Shown piece by piece: positions 44,707 through 56,170 of a stretch of 64,000 nt of DNA. The position numbers and the translations under genes are program-made. Origin of the DNA: Achaetomium macrosporum (lineage: Eukaryota; Ascomycota; Sordariomycetes; Sordariales; Chaetomiaceae); contig MU860047.1 of NCBI GenBank assembly GCA_033296875.1, positions 62,001-126,000 on the forward strand, given 5' to 3'. Each line of letters opens with the position of its first letter. Position 1 is the stretch's first letter. Under the pieces are notes generated by a model. It saw nothing but the letters and a program-made list of their open reading frames with translations, ran no database searches and was not told the origin of the DNA.

Positions 44707-46186
44707 AGCATTGAATGGCACTGGAATTGGCGCCTCTTTTCGGGCTGTATGAGTCTCTCCCTCACCGATCGCTCGAGCATGGATCGTGGTGCCCTTTTGG
44801 GATGACTATCACGCCTTATCGCGATGGCCACGACAGCAATCCTCTGCCGAGATTGGACCAGCATCGATAACGGATACCCATCAGCATACCGAATCTCGGG
44901 ATTGTTTCTTTCGCCGGATTTCCTTCGACATCTCCCTTCATGACCTTCATTTGGCTCGGATGGTTTTCGGTCTGGCGCGTCGTCGGTGGCTTTACTGCCA
45001 ATCGCCTGGCTCGCTGCTCGGATCAGATTCCACCGAACGGCATGTCCGGCACTCTGGTACTTTCGGGGTGTCGCTTGAGGAGGCGGCTGCTATCTGAGGT
45101 AGCGCATTCCAATGCCGAAGGTTGAGAAGCAATGGTCAAGGATTGAAGGACTCGAAGTGAAGCAGACTGTTTGAAGCAGCTGCTTCCCGGGTGCCCATGT
45201 CATAGGAGATCGGCCAATGCATCGTTCGCAGCACGCCCGACTCAACCCGATTTTCTTTTTTCCTTGTTTGTTCTGGTTTTGCATTTTTGCTTTCGCTGCA
45301 CCTTGCATTCATTGCATCGGGAATCGCTTGTGGGGAGGTAACGGGGGAGGAAGTGATTCCTGGTTTGGCCGCGGTGGAGGAGCAGGGTTGTCATTCCTCA
45401 AATGGTCATGGCGAGTACTTAGGCTCACGAAGCTGAAGTTCGCACTGCCGGCTTGAGGAGTGGATTCGAAAGGCATCTTAAAGAACGCTTCTGCTATTAT
45501 CGTTTGGTACCAAGCGAAGTCCAAGGTGGAACAAAGGCTAGCGGTCTCCGGTGGCTGGAGGGAACGACCAGTATCCCGGTTAACCGGCTACTACGGTTCT
45601 ACAGCAGCGGTCAAGTGTCCATGGGATGCAAGCGGACTCCTGGTGACCATGGGCTTCGGTACTCTCGGAACTCTCCGCCGCTATTTGTACGCGCGTTTTG
45701 TATCACGATCGGCGAGGCCGGCTTAGGGCCGCAGCTGTGCCCGGTTCCGGGTACACGGCGTCATCTTGCACTCTTCACCGCTCCGGGGTTGCTGCTAGCC
45801 ACGCACATGCCAGATAGTTATCTTAATTCAGTCTCGTTCTGCTTTCTCTTAATATGTAAGATGGACGTAACGGTGCGCCGTATCTGCAAGGTGAGCGAAT
45901 AGTGCTGTGCTCCGCCTCTTGTTGGTGCATGAAATTGTCGGTGTTCGGTGGCTGTGCAGCTACCCAGGACGGTGACAGGAACTGCACCTAGCTTCCTGGG
46001 ACTCGGGGAGCAAAGAGAAAGGTAACGCATGTATAAGATGGATGCAGCCTACCTTAAGGTAGGTAGGTACCTAGCTATGGCACCTGGCCTGGTGTAAAAC
46101 GGGAGAGGGACGCCGCAAGTCGATTGTCTGGAGACTGGTTCCGTGTCACCGCCTGCCTGATTCAGGCTCCAATTGGTGTGATCGCC
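44707..46186. other. Intergenic, 3' of CK-1a and upstream of the phosphatase gene
   Basis: About 1.5 kb. Open frames up to 149 codons (45453-45902) have no recognisable features. No RNA gene was seen. Confidence 0.55.
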
Positions 46187-47986
46187 ATGAAGTCCCCAGT
46201 CACCTCGACAGATGCCGCGAGAATGGCACCATCAACGCTCGACCTGTTTATCCTCACCTTCAATTGCGCAAAGAACCTCATCGATGCCTCTGTCTTTGCC
46301 TCGCACTTGCACGGCGCGCTATTGCAGAATGCCACGGGCCTGCCAGATCTTGTTGTATTGTAAGTTGGCGAAGTTGAAGTAACGGGCGGGCGGGCGGCTC
46401 TAGTCTCACGCCGAAGATGCGGCGAGAAGAAGCACCACACCCCGGGTGCGGCCACACTCCACTGCCTTTCCTATGCTTACCGTCTTCCCGCGTCCCATAG
46501 CTCGCTCCAGGAAGTAGCGCCCATCTCCTACTCCTTCATCGGCTCTTACTTTCTGAGCCCCTACTACGCCCGCTTCGGAGAGGCGCTCAATCTCGCATCG
46601 GAGCGAGTGCTGGCGAGCACGGGCGTCGATGATGGTGAAGATGCCACCGCCGCGATGCTCCAGGCGGGCGCTGGTCCGCAAGGGGGGAGCACAGCGCCAT
46701 ACACCCTGGTCCGAGCCAAGAATGTCGGCATGACGGCCATCCTGCTCTATGCCCGGGACTCGACTGCCATTCGGAAGATCGAAGAGGCAGAGTGCGGTTT
46801 CGGCGCGGCGGATATGGGCAACAAAGGCGCTGTCGGGCTGAGAATCACATGGGGCGGCCAGCGAGGAGACGGGACAGAGCCAGGCAAAACCACAGAACTC
46901 ACCTTCGTGGCCGCGCACCTCGCCGCATTGGAATGGAACCTGAAGAAGCGCAACTCCAACTGGCGCACCATCGTCTCCGGTCTGACATTCGCCAACCCGC
47001 GGAGCATCCTCCCGGGTATCTTCCCCGAGCACAGCGCCGGTCCAACCCCAGACCGCTCCGGAGCAGGTGACATCGCACCCCGTCTCCCCACCGGCGACAG
47101 CCCCGATCCCGAGGAGGAGGAGGAGGAGGAGGAGGAGGAGGAAGGGCTGCTTGAGGCCGGAGACGAGGACGAGCAACCCTTCCTCCCCGAACATCCAACG
47201 TCCTCCCATGAGTCTCTCACCCCCTCCCAACGGGCCGCCCTCCAGTCCATCTCCATCTACAAACCCTCCTCCCACCTCTTCGTAGCCGGCGACCTCAACT
47301 ACCGCATCAGCACCACCTCCCCGCCGCCTCTGGCCCCCTTCCCCTCCTTCGACCCCTCCTCAGAGCATTACTACCCGTCTTTCCTGCCCCGCGACCAGCT
47401 CACGCGCGAGCGCCTCGCCAACCGCACGCTGCACGGCCTGACCGAGGCGCCCATCGCGTTTGGGCCGACCTACAAGTTCGACATCCTCCCGTCTCCGTCT
47501 CCGTCTCCGGATGGCGGGAGCACGGGGCAGACGGGGGAGGTGCCGTGGCGCTTTGCCCCGCACCGCTGGCCGAGTTGGTGCGATCGTGTCTTGTATCTTG
47601 ATGCGCCGCGCTGGGTTTCTTCTTCTTCTTCTATTGGTAGTACGGGGAAGGAAGATGACCAAAAGGTGGCGGTCAAGGCGTATGATGCCATGCCCGTGGT
47701 GGCGAGCAGTGATCACAGGGGCGTCTTCTTCCGGGCGAGTGTGCCTGTTTTGGGAGAGGAGGAGATGATTCCCCCTGCGGAGGCGGAGGCGTGGGATGAT
47801 GACCCGAGGGTGAGGATGCCCGTGCCGGTGGACGTGCATGCCTGGGAAAGACGGGCAGCGGCCAGGCGGAAGGAGAAGGTGGTGGGATGGTCGGCGTTGT
47901 TGTGGAGCACGAAGGAGGGCGCGGTGCTGCTTGCGACGGTGCTGGCGTTGGGAGTTGGGGGTTGGTGGTTGTGGAAGGTTTGGTGA
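46187..47986 (+). CDS. INP54: Inp54-like inositol polyphosphate 5-phosphatase, tail-anchored
   Basis: The splice model is 46187-46359, 46501-47986, with a 141-nt intron, giving 552 residues. The ATG at 46187 lies in a frame that extends upstream only to a TTG. The signatures in order are LFILTFNCAKNL; FSLQEVAPISYSFIGSYFLS; DMGNKGAVGLRI; FVAAHLAALEWN; HLFVAGDLNYRI; FGPTYKFDI; WPSWCDRVLYLD; and VASSDHRGVFFRA. Together they form the Mg-dependent 5-phosphatase core. A Glu run from a GAG repeat (about 47110-47145) sits in a disordered insert. The last 20 residues (GAVLLATVLALGVGGWWLWK) form a C-terminal membrane anchor, as in yeast Inp54, which removes the 5-phosphate from PI(4,5)P2 at the ER. ER location is inferred. 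Confidence 0.9.
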
Positions 47987-48884
47987 GCGTGGGCGTCAGG
48001 GCGAGAGGGTGTGTTATAGATCTGCTGGGGACCCGCTCTGCGAGTCCTAACGACCTTATGTTTGGGCTATAGATATACACTAGTAGGCTCTTGTTTTGTG
48101 TTATGTCGGAAGAGGGGAAGAAGTTACAGTCGCTTTTGATAGCGTTAGAGCTGTCCTACAGGTAGGTGGGTTTGGAGGGCCGCTGAGCTGTTAGTAGACA
48201 TACCTGTAGGTACGGTATATCGATAGACTCGAAGTCACCAGAGGGTTCAACCGAGCATAGGCCACTAATGAACCGGTGGCAGACAGTATTCACCCCCGCT
48301 AGCTGCGGGGTGTTCTATATTAGGGTAGGTAGCCTCGGTAGGTAGTCTGTATGTATGTACTGTTCCTCAAGTTCCCTGCCTCTTCTGAGCACCCTGATAG
48401 CAAGGCAACGCAGTTCCCCCATCTGCCCACCACTTCACTTCGCACCCAGCCCGATGTGGCCCATAGAATACATGGCAACGCCTGCTTCTGCGTCACTCCC
48501 CTTCTCTCCCACCACCCCGATCCCGTGTCTGCACCCTGTATGTACACATGCACCATCCTCGCCGACCCAAACGCCGGTCAGCCAACCCTCAACAAGTCGC
48601 CGCCCTTTCCTGCGCATACCTGTTGCTGCGCTAAAACTTAAAAAACAAGAAACGGAAGTCTCTAGGACTGTCTTCGCGAATCTAACATAAAGCTGCTCTC
48701 GCGAAGCTGTAAAAAGCCCAAGGCATCTGTACCCGTGCACCTGCCCATCAAAACTGGGTATCCGCTTGAAGCCAAACCAACAAGTCAGAAAAAGGAGAAA
48801 GAAACAGAAGCCAGCGCAACCCAGCGTTGCGTTCCGAGCGAAAACCATTCCACCCCCTCACATCCCCAACGCAAGCCTTTCTCC
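47987..48884. other. Convergent intergenic region
   Basis: About 0.9 kb between two gene 3' ends. It contains short TAGGTAGG/TACCTGTAGG-type repeats near 48160-48350 and no supported gene. Confidence 0.55.
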
Positions 48885-50251
48885 TTAGAAGTCCGCAAAA
48901 TACTCGTCATACCTCTCCGCCATCTCGTCGGTATACTCCTCCTTACTGACATCCCCCTCCGGATAGACATCGAAGCACTGCGCGTCCCCGGGATACCTAA
49001 CGGGCGGTATTATGGGGCCCTTGTGCCGCTTCTGGTAGACGGCATCCCAGTCGACGCCGGCGAAGAAGGGGTGCGCCTTGACCTTGGCAGCCCCGCCCGA
49101 GATGTTGCCCAGGCGGCGGGAGCGGTCGACGGTGCAGAACTGGCGGATGATGTCCTTTGCTGCATCGCTGATGACAGGTTCTGGCGGGAAGACCACGGGT
49201 TTTTCCACGATTCTGTGACGCAGGAGGGTTAGGGAGTGGGCTGAAGGGAAGGGAGTGGGTGGTATAGTAGAGGGGAGACGCACTGCTTATAAATCTCTAT
49301 GGGGTTTTGATGCCAGAAGGGCGGGTAGCCCGTGAGGAACTCGTAGATGAGGATGCCCAGCGCCCACCAATCCACTGCAGTGGTGTGACCCTTGTTATGG
49401 ATCACTTCCGGTGCGAGATACTCGGGCGTGCCGCAGAGCGTGTAAGTCTCGACTGGGTGGCCAGACTCGTTGTTCCCTAATCGCTTAGCGAAACCGAAGT
49501 CGACCAGCTTGATGTGGCCTTCGGCGTCGAGAAGTAAGTTCTCGGGCTTCATGTCCCGGTAGGCTATGCCCCCTTGCTGCTCGTGCAAGTGCTCGAGGAT
49601 CAGCACGATCTCGGCTGCGTAGAAACGAGCCATGTCCTCGTCGAAACGGCGAAACTTGCGTAGGTAGCTGAAAAGTTCGCCGCCGGGCACATAGTCTAGG
49701 AGAATATAGAGGAAGTCATGATCCGAGAAGGAGGCGACAAAGTTGGTAATGAACGGGTGGCCTCTCACGTCCGCCAGGATCTGGCGCTCATGACGCACAT
49801 GATCCAGTTGCTTAAGCTTGATCACTGCGGCCAAGTCAGCATTGATGTCGTTGCTGCCCAGGGCCAGAGGAGTCCTACCCTCAGTCTTCCGGAGGATCTT
49901 TAGCGCATACACCTTGCTTCGATCGGCTTCAGTGCCGTGGGATGGCCGAACAAGGCAGACGCGGGCGAACGTTCCTGAACAGGAAAGTAAGTCGTTTGTG
50001 GGTTCGCTCGTGGGTCAGCGGCGAGGCACACCTGTTCCTAATGTCCGCACCCTGACAAAGTCGCCCACGGACAGTTTTCTAGAAGTAATATCAAAGGGCT
50101 CGTCATCGAAGGCTCTTTGCTGTTGTTGTTGTTGCTGCTGCTGTTCCTGTCCCTGCCCCTGTTCCCCACTGCTGGCAGCTCTCAGGGCTGCTGCTTGTAA
50201 TGGATGCAGCCCCGGGGGTATACCCTGGGACTGCGCAACCGTGGCCGCCAT
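48885..50251 (-). CDS. pkaC2: cAMP-dependent protein kinase catalytic subunit 2
   Basis: The splice model is complement(48885-49212, 49284-49824, 49879-49974, 50032-50251), giving 394 residues. The N-terminus is Gln-rich (a CAG/CAA run) and lacks a myristoylation start. Kinase landmarks are VRTLGTGTFARVCLV, VYALKILRKTEVIKLKQLDH, VPGGELFSYLRKFRRF, YRDMKPENLLLDAEGHIKLV, DFGFAKRL, TLCGTPEYLAPEV, and the AGC-type tail ending DEYFADF. The 54-nt intron at 49825-49878 has no stop and keeps frame, so an unspliced reading would add 18 residues. Removing it restores the normal PKA spacing, and it has a GCTGAC branch motif and a GCAG end. Fungal second PKA subunits modulate cAMP signalling in growth and development. 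It is divergent to the Gyp2-like gene. Confidence 0.92.
50118..50147. repeat. CAG/CAA codon run coding polyglutamine
   Basis: A TTG/CTG trinucleotide run on the + strand codes for nine or more Gln residues in the N-terminal tail of the PKA subunit. Confidence 0.85.
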
Positions 50252-51726
50252 TGCACTGGTTGATAAAAGACTTTGTAGTCGAAGCAGGTGCTCGAAGCAC
50301 TCACGGGTTACGAGCGGCGACTAGGCCGAGGCTTTGCCCGGTGAGAGTTACACTCGACCTCGCCTTTATTTAGCAGGTGATTGCGGGGCACCAAAGGTGT
50401 GAATGTGTCGCAACCTGCAAGCAGCGAGGGTATCAACGGATGGTCCAACAGCTCACAGGGACCGTGACTTTGGTGGAGAATCCGATGAAGATGAGATGAG
50501 GGGTCAATGGCGCCTACGAGATCACGGTCGAGGAATCCCGCCCCGCGGTCGCAGATATCAAGGCCAGGTGGAGCGGCCCGGTGAGCAAGCGACAGTGGTG
50601 AACAATAGCAACGGGCCGGGAGGGAATGGGATAGGTTGAGGCATGGACGAGGACGATGACCGCGATTTTGAGCGCCGTTCTCGGTTCGGGGTTCGCGGGG
50701 GTTTAAACAACGTGGGGTAAGGGGGTCAGAGGGGAGGGGTTTGAAGGAGAGCGTTCTGAGGCGAAGCAGAGCCCTGAAGCTGACCCCAGCAAGCTCGATT
50801 TTGGGGGTGTTTTGAGTCTTGATACTGGGCATAAGAAGGAAGCGGCGGATGACGTTTTCGCAGGACTCGGCGACCCTCAAATATCGCCAAATGCCGGAAC
50901 CGATGGCCCGGAACAACAAAACAATCGCTATGGTACAACCTGGAACGAAAATGCACGGTAAGTAGAATCTAGAGTGCAGAAAGAGACCAGGGGAATGCAT
51001 GTCAGTGGTCTGCTCAGAGGTATGTCAGAAACAGCGAAGCAAAGCTCGGCTTCACTGGAAGACGTTATTGCGGCAATCTGCCCGGAACTATGTCCCCTGG
51101 GTCCGTTCGGAACGAGGCAAAATACGGAGTACAGTAATAAGAGAAGTGGGAGAATGGATGGAAGCTAGGCTCAGTGAGCGGAGGGCCTGCCTGGTCCTCC
51201 CAGTAAAAGCGAACAAGATAGTAGGTAATAAGAGAACGGGCGACCTCAGGTGAAACTTCCATGTTTTATATACCGTGACATCAATTGTTCATTTTACCAA
51301 CGCGATGGCAGACCTCATGTCCGGGAAGGAGCGGGGCGTTGCCTGCCAAGCATCAGGGGTCTCCATTCTCTCCGGCAGGGAGGATGGGGACTCCACATCC
51401 GGCCGGCTGTGGTGCTGCTGCCTCGTGAGCACCGCATATGCATCCACCAGCTGTCACGCCAAAGCCCAATCGATCCTCAGCGCTGCCCTCGGCATAGGTA
51501 GAAATCGTGATTCACTCCCATTTCCAACGCAGGGCCCAATTGTTCGAAGATTGCCGAGCGACCCGCTGCTGCTGGGCGATGCCATCCGAACACAGGCATT
51601 TCTCGAGCGTCTCCCTACCTACTTAATCTAGCAATAGTGATTCCCGGTCTCGCCCTGCGATAGCGCCTTCGGGGCAGCCCGAGACGCCCGAGACGGGGCC
51701 CATACGCACTTCGCAGAACTCTCAGA
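50252..51726. other. Divergent intergenic region (PKA-C2 / Gyp2-like gene)
   Basis: About 1.5 kb carrying both promoters. No gene is supported; open frames below 230 codons on the minus strand (50308-51000) lack any domain feature. Confidence 0.55.
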
Positions 51727-54700
51727 ATGTTGAATTTCTCGAGCTTCGTACAGAAGGCGCAGCAGCTGTTGGACCCTACACAAGGTCTCAACCTCCCGGA
51801 GTCTGATAAGAACCCGTCCAAGGCATCGCTCTTCCAGAGCCAGTTTCGGCTTCCCTCGTCCCAGCACCCACTGTACGAGATTACCGCCGAGCTCACCATC
51901 CCGCCCGCGAATGTAACGCAGGGCGACAGAGACCGAGACCGGGGCTTCCAGTATGCCGGCAAGCTCCATCTCTCTGAAGCCTTCCTCTGCTTCTCGACCA
52001 CGCCGTCCAGCTTCCTGCAGTCGGCCAGCACGTCGACCTCGTCGATATTCACTGGTCAGACACATGGCGGAGGACCTAGTGGTAATGGCTTCACCTTCCC
52101 CCTCTGTGCGATCCGGAGAGTCGAGCGGTTACATAGCCAAAACTTCCAGGTAAGGAGGAATGGCCCCCTTCTTCCCGGCTGGGACGGCGCGACTGGGCTG
52201 ACTGACCGCTCTGTATCTGCAGTTTGCTCTCTCAATATCGACCTGGAACGGCATCAGCCAGGATGCAGCCAAGGAGAAAGACAAGAAGGATCTACGGGAA
52301 CAGCGGGTCACGGTCCAGCTTGCCGGGAGTCGACAAGCCTGCGAACGCTTCTGCGACGGCCTCAAGAAGGGTCTGCGGGCAAATGTTGGAAACGTGGCCA
52401 AGCTGAAAAAGGTCACGGCCGAATGCTACTCCGAATATCTCCTCCGGCCTGAGGACAAAAAGAACGCGACCCCTCCCGATGCCGGCCTCGGTATGCTCTT
52501 CAAATACCCCGGTGACCCGAAGAAGCTGAGGGACCGAGCAAAGATGCGGCTGTGGGCCGAGTATTTAAGAGACAATGGCCGCAACATGACGCTGATCCGC
52601 CAGCCGACCTTCCACAAACTGATCAGAGTGGGACTGCCAAACAGGCTAAGGGGCGAGATGTGGGAGCTGACGTCGGGCTCCATCTACCTGAGGCTGGAAA
52701 ACCCGACGCTATACGCCGATACGCTGGCCAAGTTCTCTGGGAGGGAGTCGCTGGCAATCGACGAGATTGAGAAGGATCTCAACCGCAGCCTGCCGGAATA
52801 CCCGGGCTTTCAGAGCGAAGAGGGCATCGGCCGCCTTCGGCGGGTCCTGACCGCCTACAGCTGGGTCAATGCCGAGGTCGGTTATTGCCAAGCCATGAAC
52901 ATCGTTGTGGCGGCACTCCTCATCTACATGTCAGAGGCCCAGGCCTTCTTCCTCCTCTCAGCATTGTGTGACCGACTGGTCCCGGGGTACTATTCGACGA
53001 CCATGTACGGCACTCTTCTTGACCAGAAGGTATTTGAATCGCTGGTGGAAAAGACGATGCCCATCCTGTGGGAGCATCTCGTGAAGAGCGATGTCCAACT
53101 ATCGGTCGTTTCGCTGCCCTGGTTCCTGTCGCTCTACATCAACTCGATGCCCCTGGTATTTGCATTCCGAGTTCTGGACGTCTTCTTTGTTGAGGGCCCC
53201 AAAGTCTTATTCCAGGTTGGGCTGGCGATTCTTAGGATAAACGGGGAAGAGCTGCTAGACGCTTCAGACGATGGTGCTTTCATCTCAGTCCTCAAGTCGT
53301 ACTTTGCCCGCCTAGACGAGTCGGCGCATCCGAAATCGGAGAATCCGAAACTGAGGGCAGTTACGAAATTTCAGGAGCTCATGGTCGTCGCCTTTAAGGA
53401 ATTTTCGGGCATCACGCACAGCAGCATCACCGAGCTCCGGTTGAAGAACAAGGACGCCGTGCTCAGCAACATTGAGAACTTTGCCAAGCGCACGGCGATC
53501 AGGAACCTGGGTCCCGATAGCAAACTGCTCAGTAACGATGAGCTGGGCGCATTGTACGACCGGTTCTATGGCGTGCTGTACGAGAGGCAGCAGCGAGACC
53601 ACATCATCAAGCAGGAGCAGGCAAGGCGGGCCAAGAACAGCCGGTCACGCCTGGCGGAAGTAGCCAGCGAGGGCGATCATGGGATTGAAAAGGGGCGGGT
53701 CGGTCTAGGTCCGAGCACGAGCCTGATGGACTACGACGCGTTCCGCGAGTTTCTTGCCGGCATGTGTAAATGGGCCATTTCAGATTCGCCCACGACTCCC
53801 AGGCGGGAAACGTTCCCGGAGAAGGAGAAGGGTTTCTACAGCAGCTTCAGGAGGCCTGATGCCGCCCTGCTGTCCCCGTGGGGCGCGGGACCGGAACCGG
53901 CAGACCATGAGTTTCTCCGGAGGTTGTTCCAGAAGTGGGATACTGACTCGTCCTCATCGCTCACCCTGCAAAAGGTCGTGTCCGGCCTGGCGCGGATCAA
54001 GGGGAAGCGCGACATTATGGGCACCATCACCTACTTCTTCGAACTACACGACGACAACGGCGACGGCAAGGTTGACCGGGAAGGCATATTGCGCATGTCG
54101 GAGGCCTTGCTCTTTCTTTCTCGTCGTGGACTGGAGGGGACGCTGAGCCCGTCGAGCTCAACCGTAACACTAAGTGCAACTGGTTCAGCAAGCGGCGGCC
54201 AGAATGACGTTCCCGGGCAGTCGGTGAGCGAACGGTTTCTCGGGAGTGTCAGTGCTTTCATAAGGAGATGCTTTGAGTACGCCGATCCAGACCACCCAAA
54301 GAACCAAGACAGCGCAGTGCGGGAGCTCGGAGACAAGCTCGAGTCGACAAAGTTGCAAGAAGAGCCGGCCAGCGAGCAGCTGGCGAGCCCGGATGCCTTC
54401 GCCATTGGTGATGATGACGATGATGATGAAGACGACGATCTATTAGCGATGGACTCCCCAGCTGGCAGCCCCAAAGCACCAGCGAAGAAGCCCAACAATC
54501 CGCCGCCCGCACTGCAGCTCAACTCGACGCAGCTATCCCCGAACGACGACCCGGACACCCGCCGTCGCGTTTCCAAAGCACAATCCGAAAAGGCCAACAT
54601 CGCCCTCGACCCCTCCAACCCGCTGCACATCACGCTGCCCACCTTCCGCATGGTCGTGCTCGCCGACGAACTCCTCGAACAGTTCTTCGAATCCTCGTTC

Positions 54701-55270
54701 CCTTCTTCCTTCCACATCATCGAGGGCCTCACCTCCGCCAACACGCCCACGAGCGCCTCCTCCCTCACCACCTTCTCCAGCCTCGGCATCGGCATCGGCA
54801 TCGGCGGCGCCACCAGCCGCGCCGTCAACGCAGCGACTCCGGCGGCCGGCGGTCGTGGCCTGCGCGGTGTGCTGGACAACATTGTCACGGACGGCATGCG
54901 CGTGGCGGCCGAGGTCCGGCGGCGCATGGAGGAGGCGCAGCGGGAGCTCGAGAAGAATGCGCTTGCCTCGGGACAGCAACAAGGGCAGCAGCGGGGCGGT
55001 GATGAAGAGGACGAGGACGAGGACGAGGATGGGGCCGGGTTCACTAGTGATCGCGCATCTACGAGGAGCGGGAAGGTGGGGAGGAGTGTGAGGAGTTCGG
55101 ATAGGGATTTGTTGACGGGCGCTGATGCGGAGGCGGGTGATGCTGCTGTGGATGAGGCGGGCCCAGCGCCAGGGGGGGTTGGGGAGGGAGGACGTGAACT
55201 CGGTGGCAATGGAGGAGGAGAACGGTCGAGTGAGACAGGGAAGGTTGTCGGGGTTGAGTTTGATGGCTAG
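51727..55270 (+). CDS. GYP2: Gyp2/Mdr1-like Rab GTPase-activating protein (GRAM-TBC-EF hand)
   Basis: The splice model is 51727-52149, 52223-55270, with one 73-nt intron, giving 1156 residues. Residues 20-215 contain a GRAM-like region (QYAGKLHLSEAFLCFSTTPS, FPLCAIRRVERLHSQNFQ), with the intron inside it. The TBC domain follows from about residue 285. IDEIEKDLNRSLPEYPGF carries the arginine finger and VNAEVGYCQAMNIVVAALLI the glutamine finger. A C-terminal EF-hand pair follows (KWDTDSSSSLTL, HDDNGDGKVDREG), then an Asp-rich run (54406-54440) and a low-complexity tail. This is the arrangement of yeast Gyp2/Mdr1, which speeds GTP hydrolysis by Ypt6-type Rabs. Both catalytic fingers are intact, so an active GAP is expected. 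Confidence 0.93.
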
Positions 55271-56170
55271 GCGCCGTTGAAGTTTTGAACAACATCTCGC
55301 CGAAGTGGGTACGGTGCAAATGACGCGGAGGGGTCTATACTCGACTCTTTTTGGTTTTTTCACCTTTTTGGGTGTCTCGGTTGGACGTTCCTCACTACTG
55401 GCGGTTGACTAGGTACCTATGTATCGACATTGTCTTGGCGCAGGGAGGATTTTGGGTGTGGGAAAGGCGTCACGGGGGAAGCGCGTGTCAGTGGTCTTCA
55501 AGCCATCGGCTGACGATGGCTCTTAACAGGATTTTATCGGCGGCCCAGAGTCAGGCATTTTTGCATTATACATTTCTGGGCCAAGGCTGCCATTTGTCGC
55601 GAAGACTCCCCCTTCCGCCGGCCCTTCTGCGGCGAGCCCTCCCGCTATGTGAATTCCTCCCTCATTTTCGTTCTTGAGCGTTCTCTGTTTTTCTCTCCCG
55701 AGCCTTCATCCCTCCTGGCATCTGCCAAGAGTTGGTCCGTTTCTCCTTGCTGTCTCTCGTGAGTGCAGGAATTGCCCGAATTCTCAAGTGAGACCCCGAC
55801 AGTGAGGAATGCTTCCATATATGCCTGTCCATTTCTACCCTCTGCCCGCGCTGAGCATTCCTGCCTTAGCATTGAGATGTCTCACGTCGCGTCACGAGAG
55901 CGCTGAAGATACCGTGAGTGTGACGCGACGGCGGCGTGAGCGCCAGATGGCGAGGTGATTCCGCGTCGCCAGCTACGACTCAAATAGGCTTGCCGCCCCC
56001 AATGAGAGATGGTCCAAGGGGCCCGTCGACCGTCTTGCCTGCGTCGTCTTGCAGTCCGCTCGTTATCCGGTATAATCTTTATTATTCCTTGTTGACGGTC
56101 TCGCTTTCACCGTCGTCCCTTCTTTACCCCTGACGCAGTACCTTTCGCTCACTAACGGGCCGCCGTCAAC
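55271..56170. other. Intergenic / upstream region of the WSC gene
   Basis: About 0.9 kb, pyrimidine-rich from 55590 to 55750. No gene seen. It may hide a first exon of the WSC gene: ATGAGAGATG before GTCCAAGG near 56003 keeps phase with an AG at 56191, but this is speculative. Confidence 0.45.

Noticed and set aside
54031..55209. 392-codon Ser/Pro-rich minus-strand frame
   Set aside because: It is a shadow of the Gyp2-like gene's low-complexity tail, including the Asp run read backwards as Ser.
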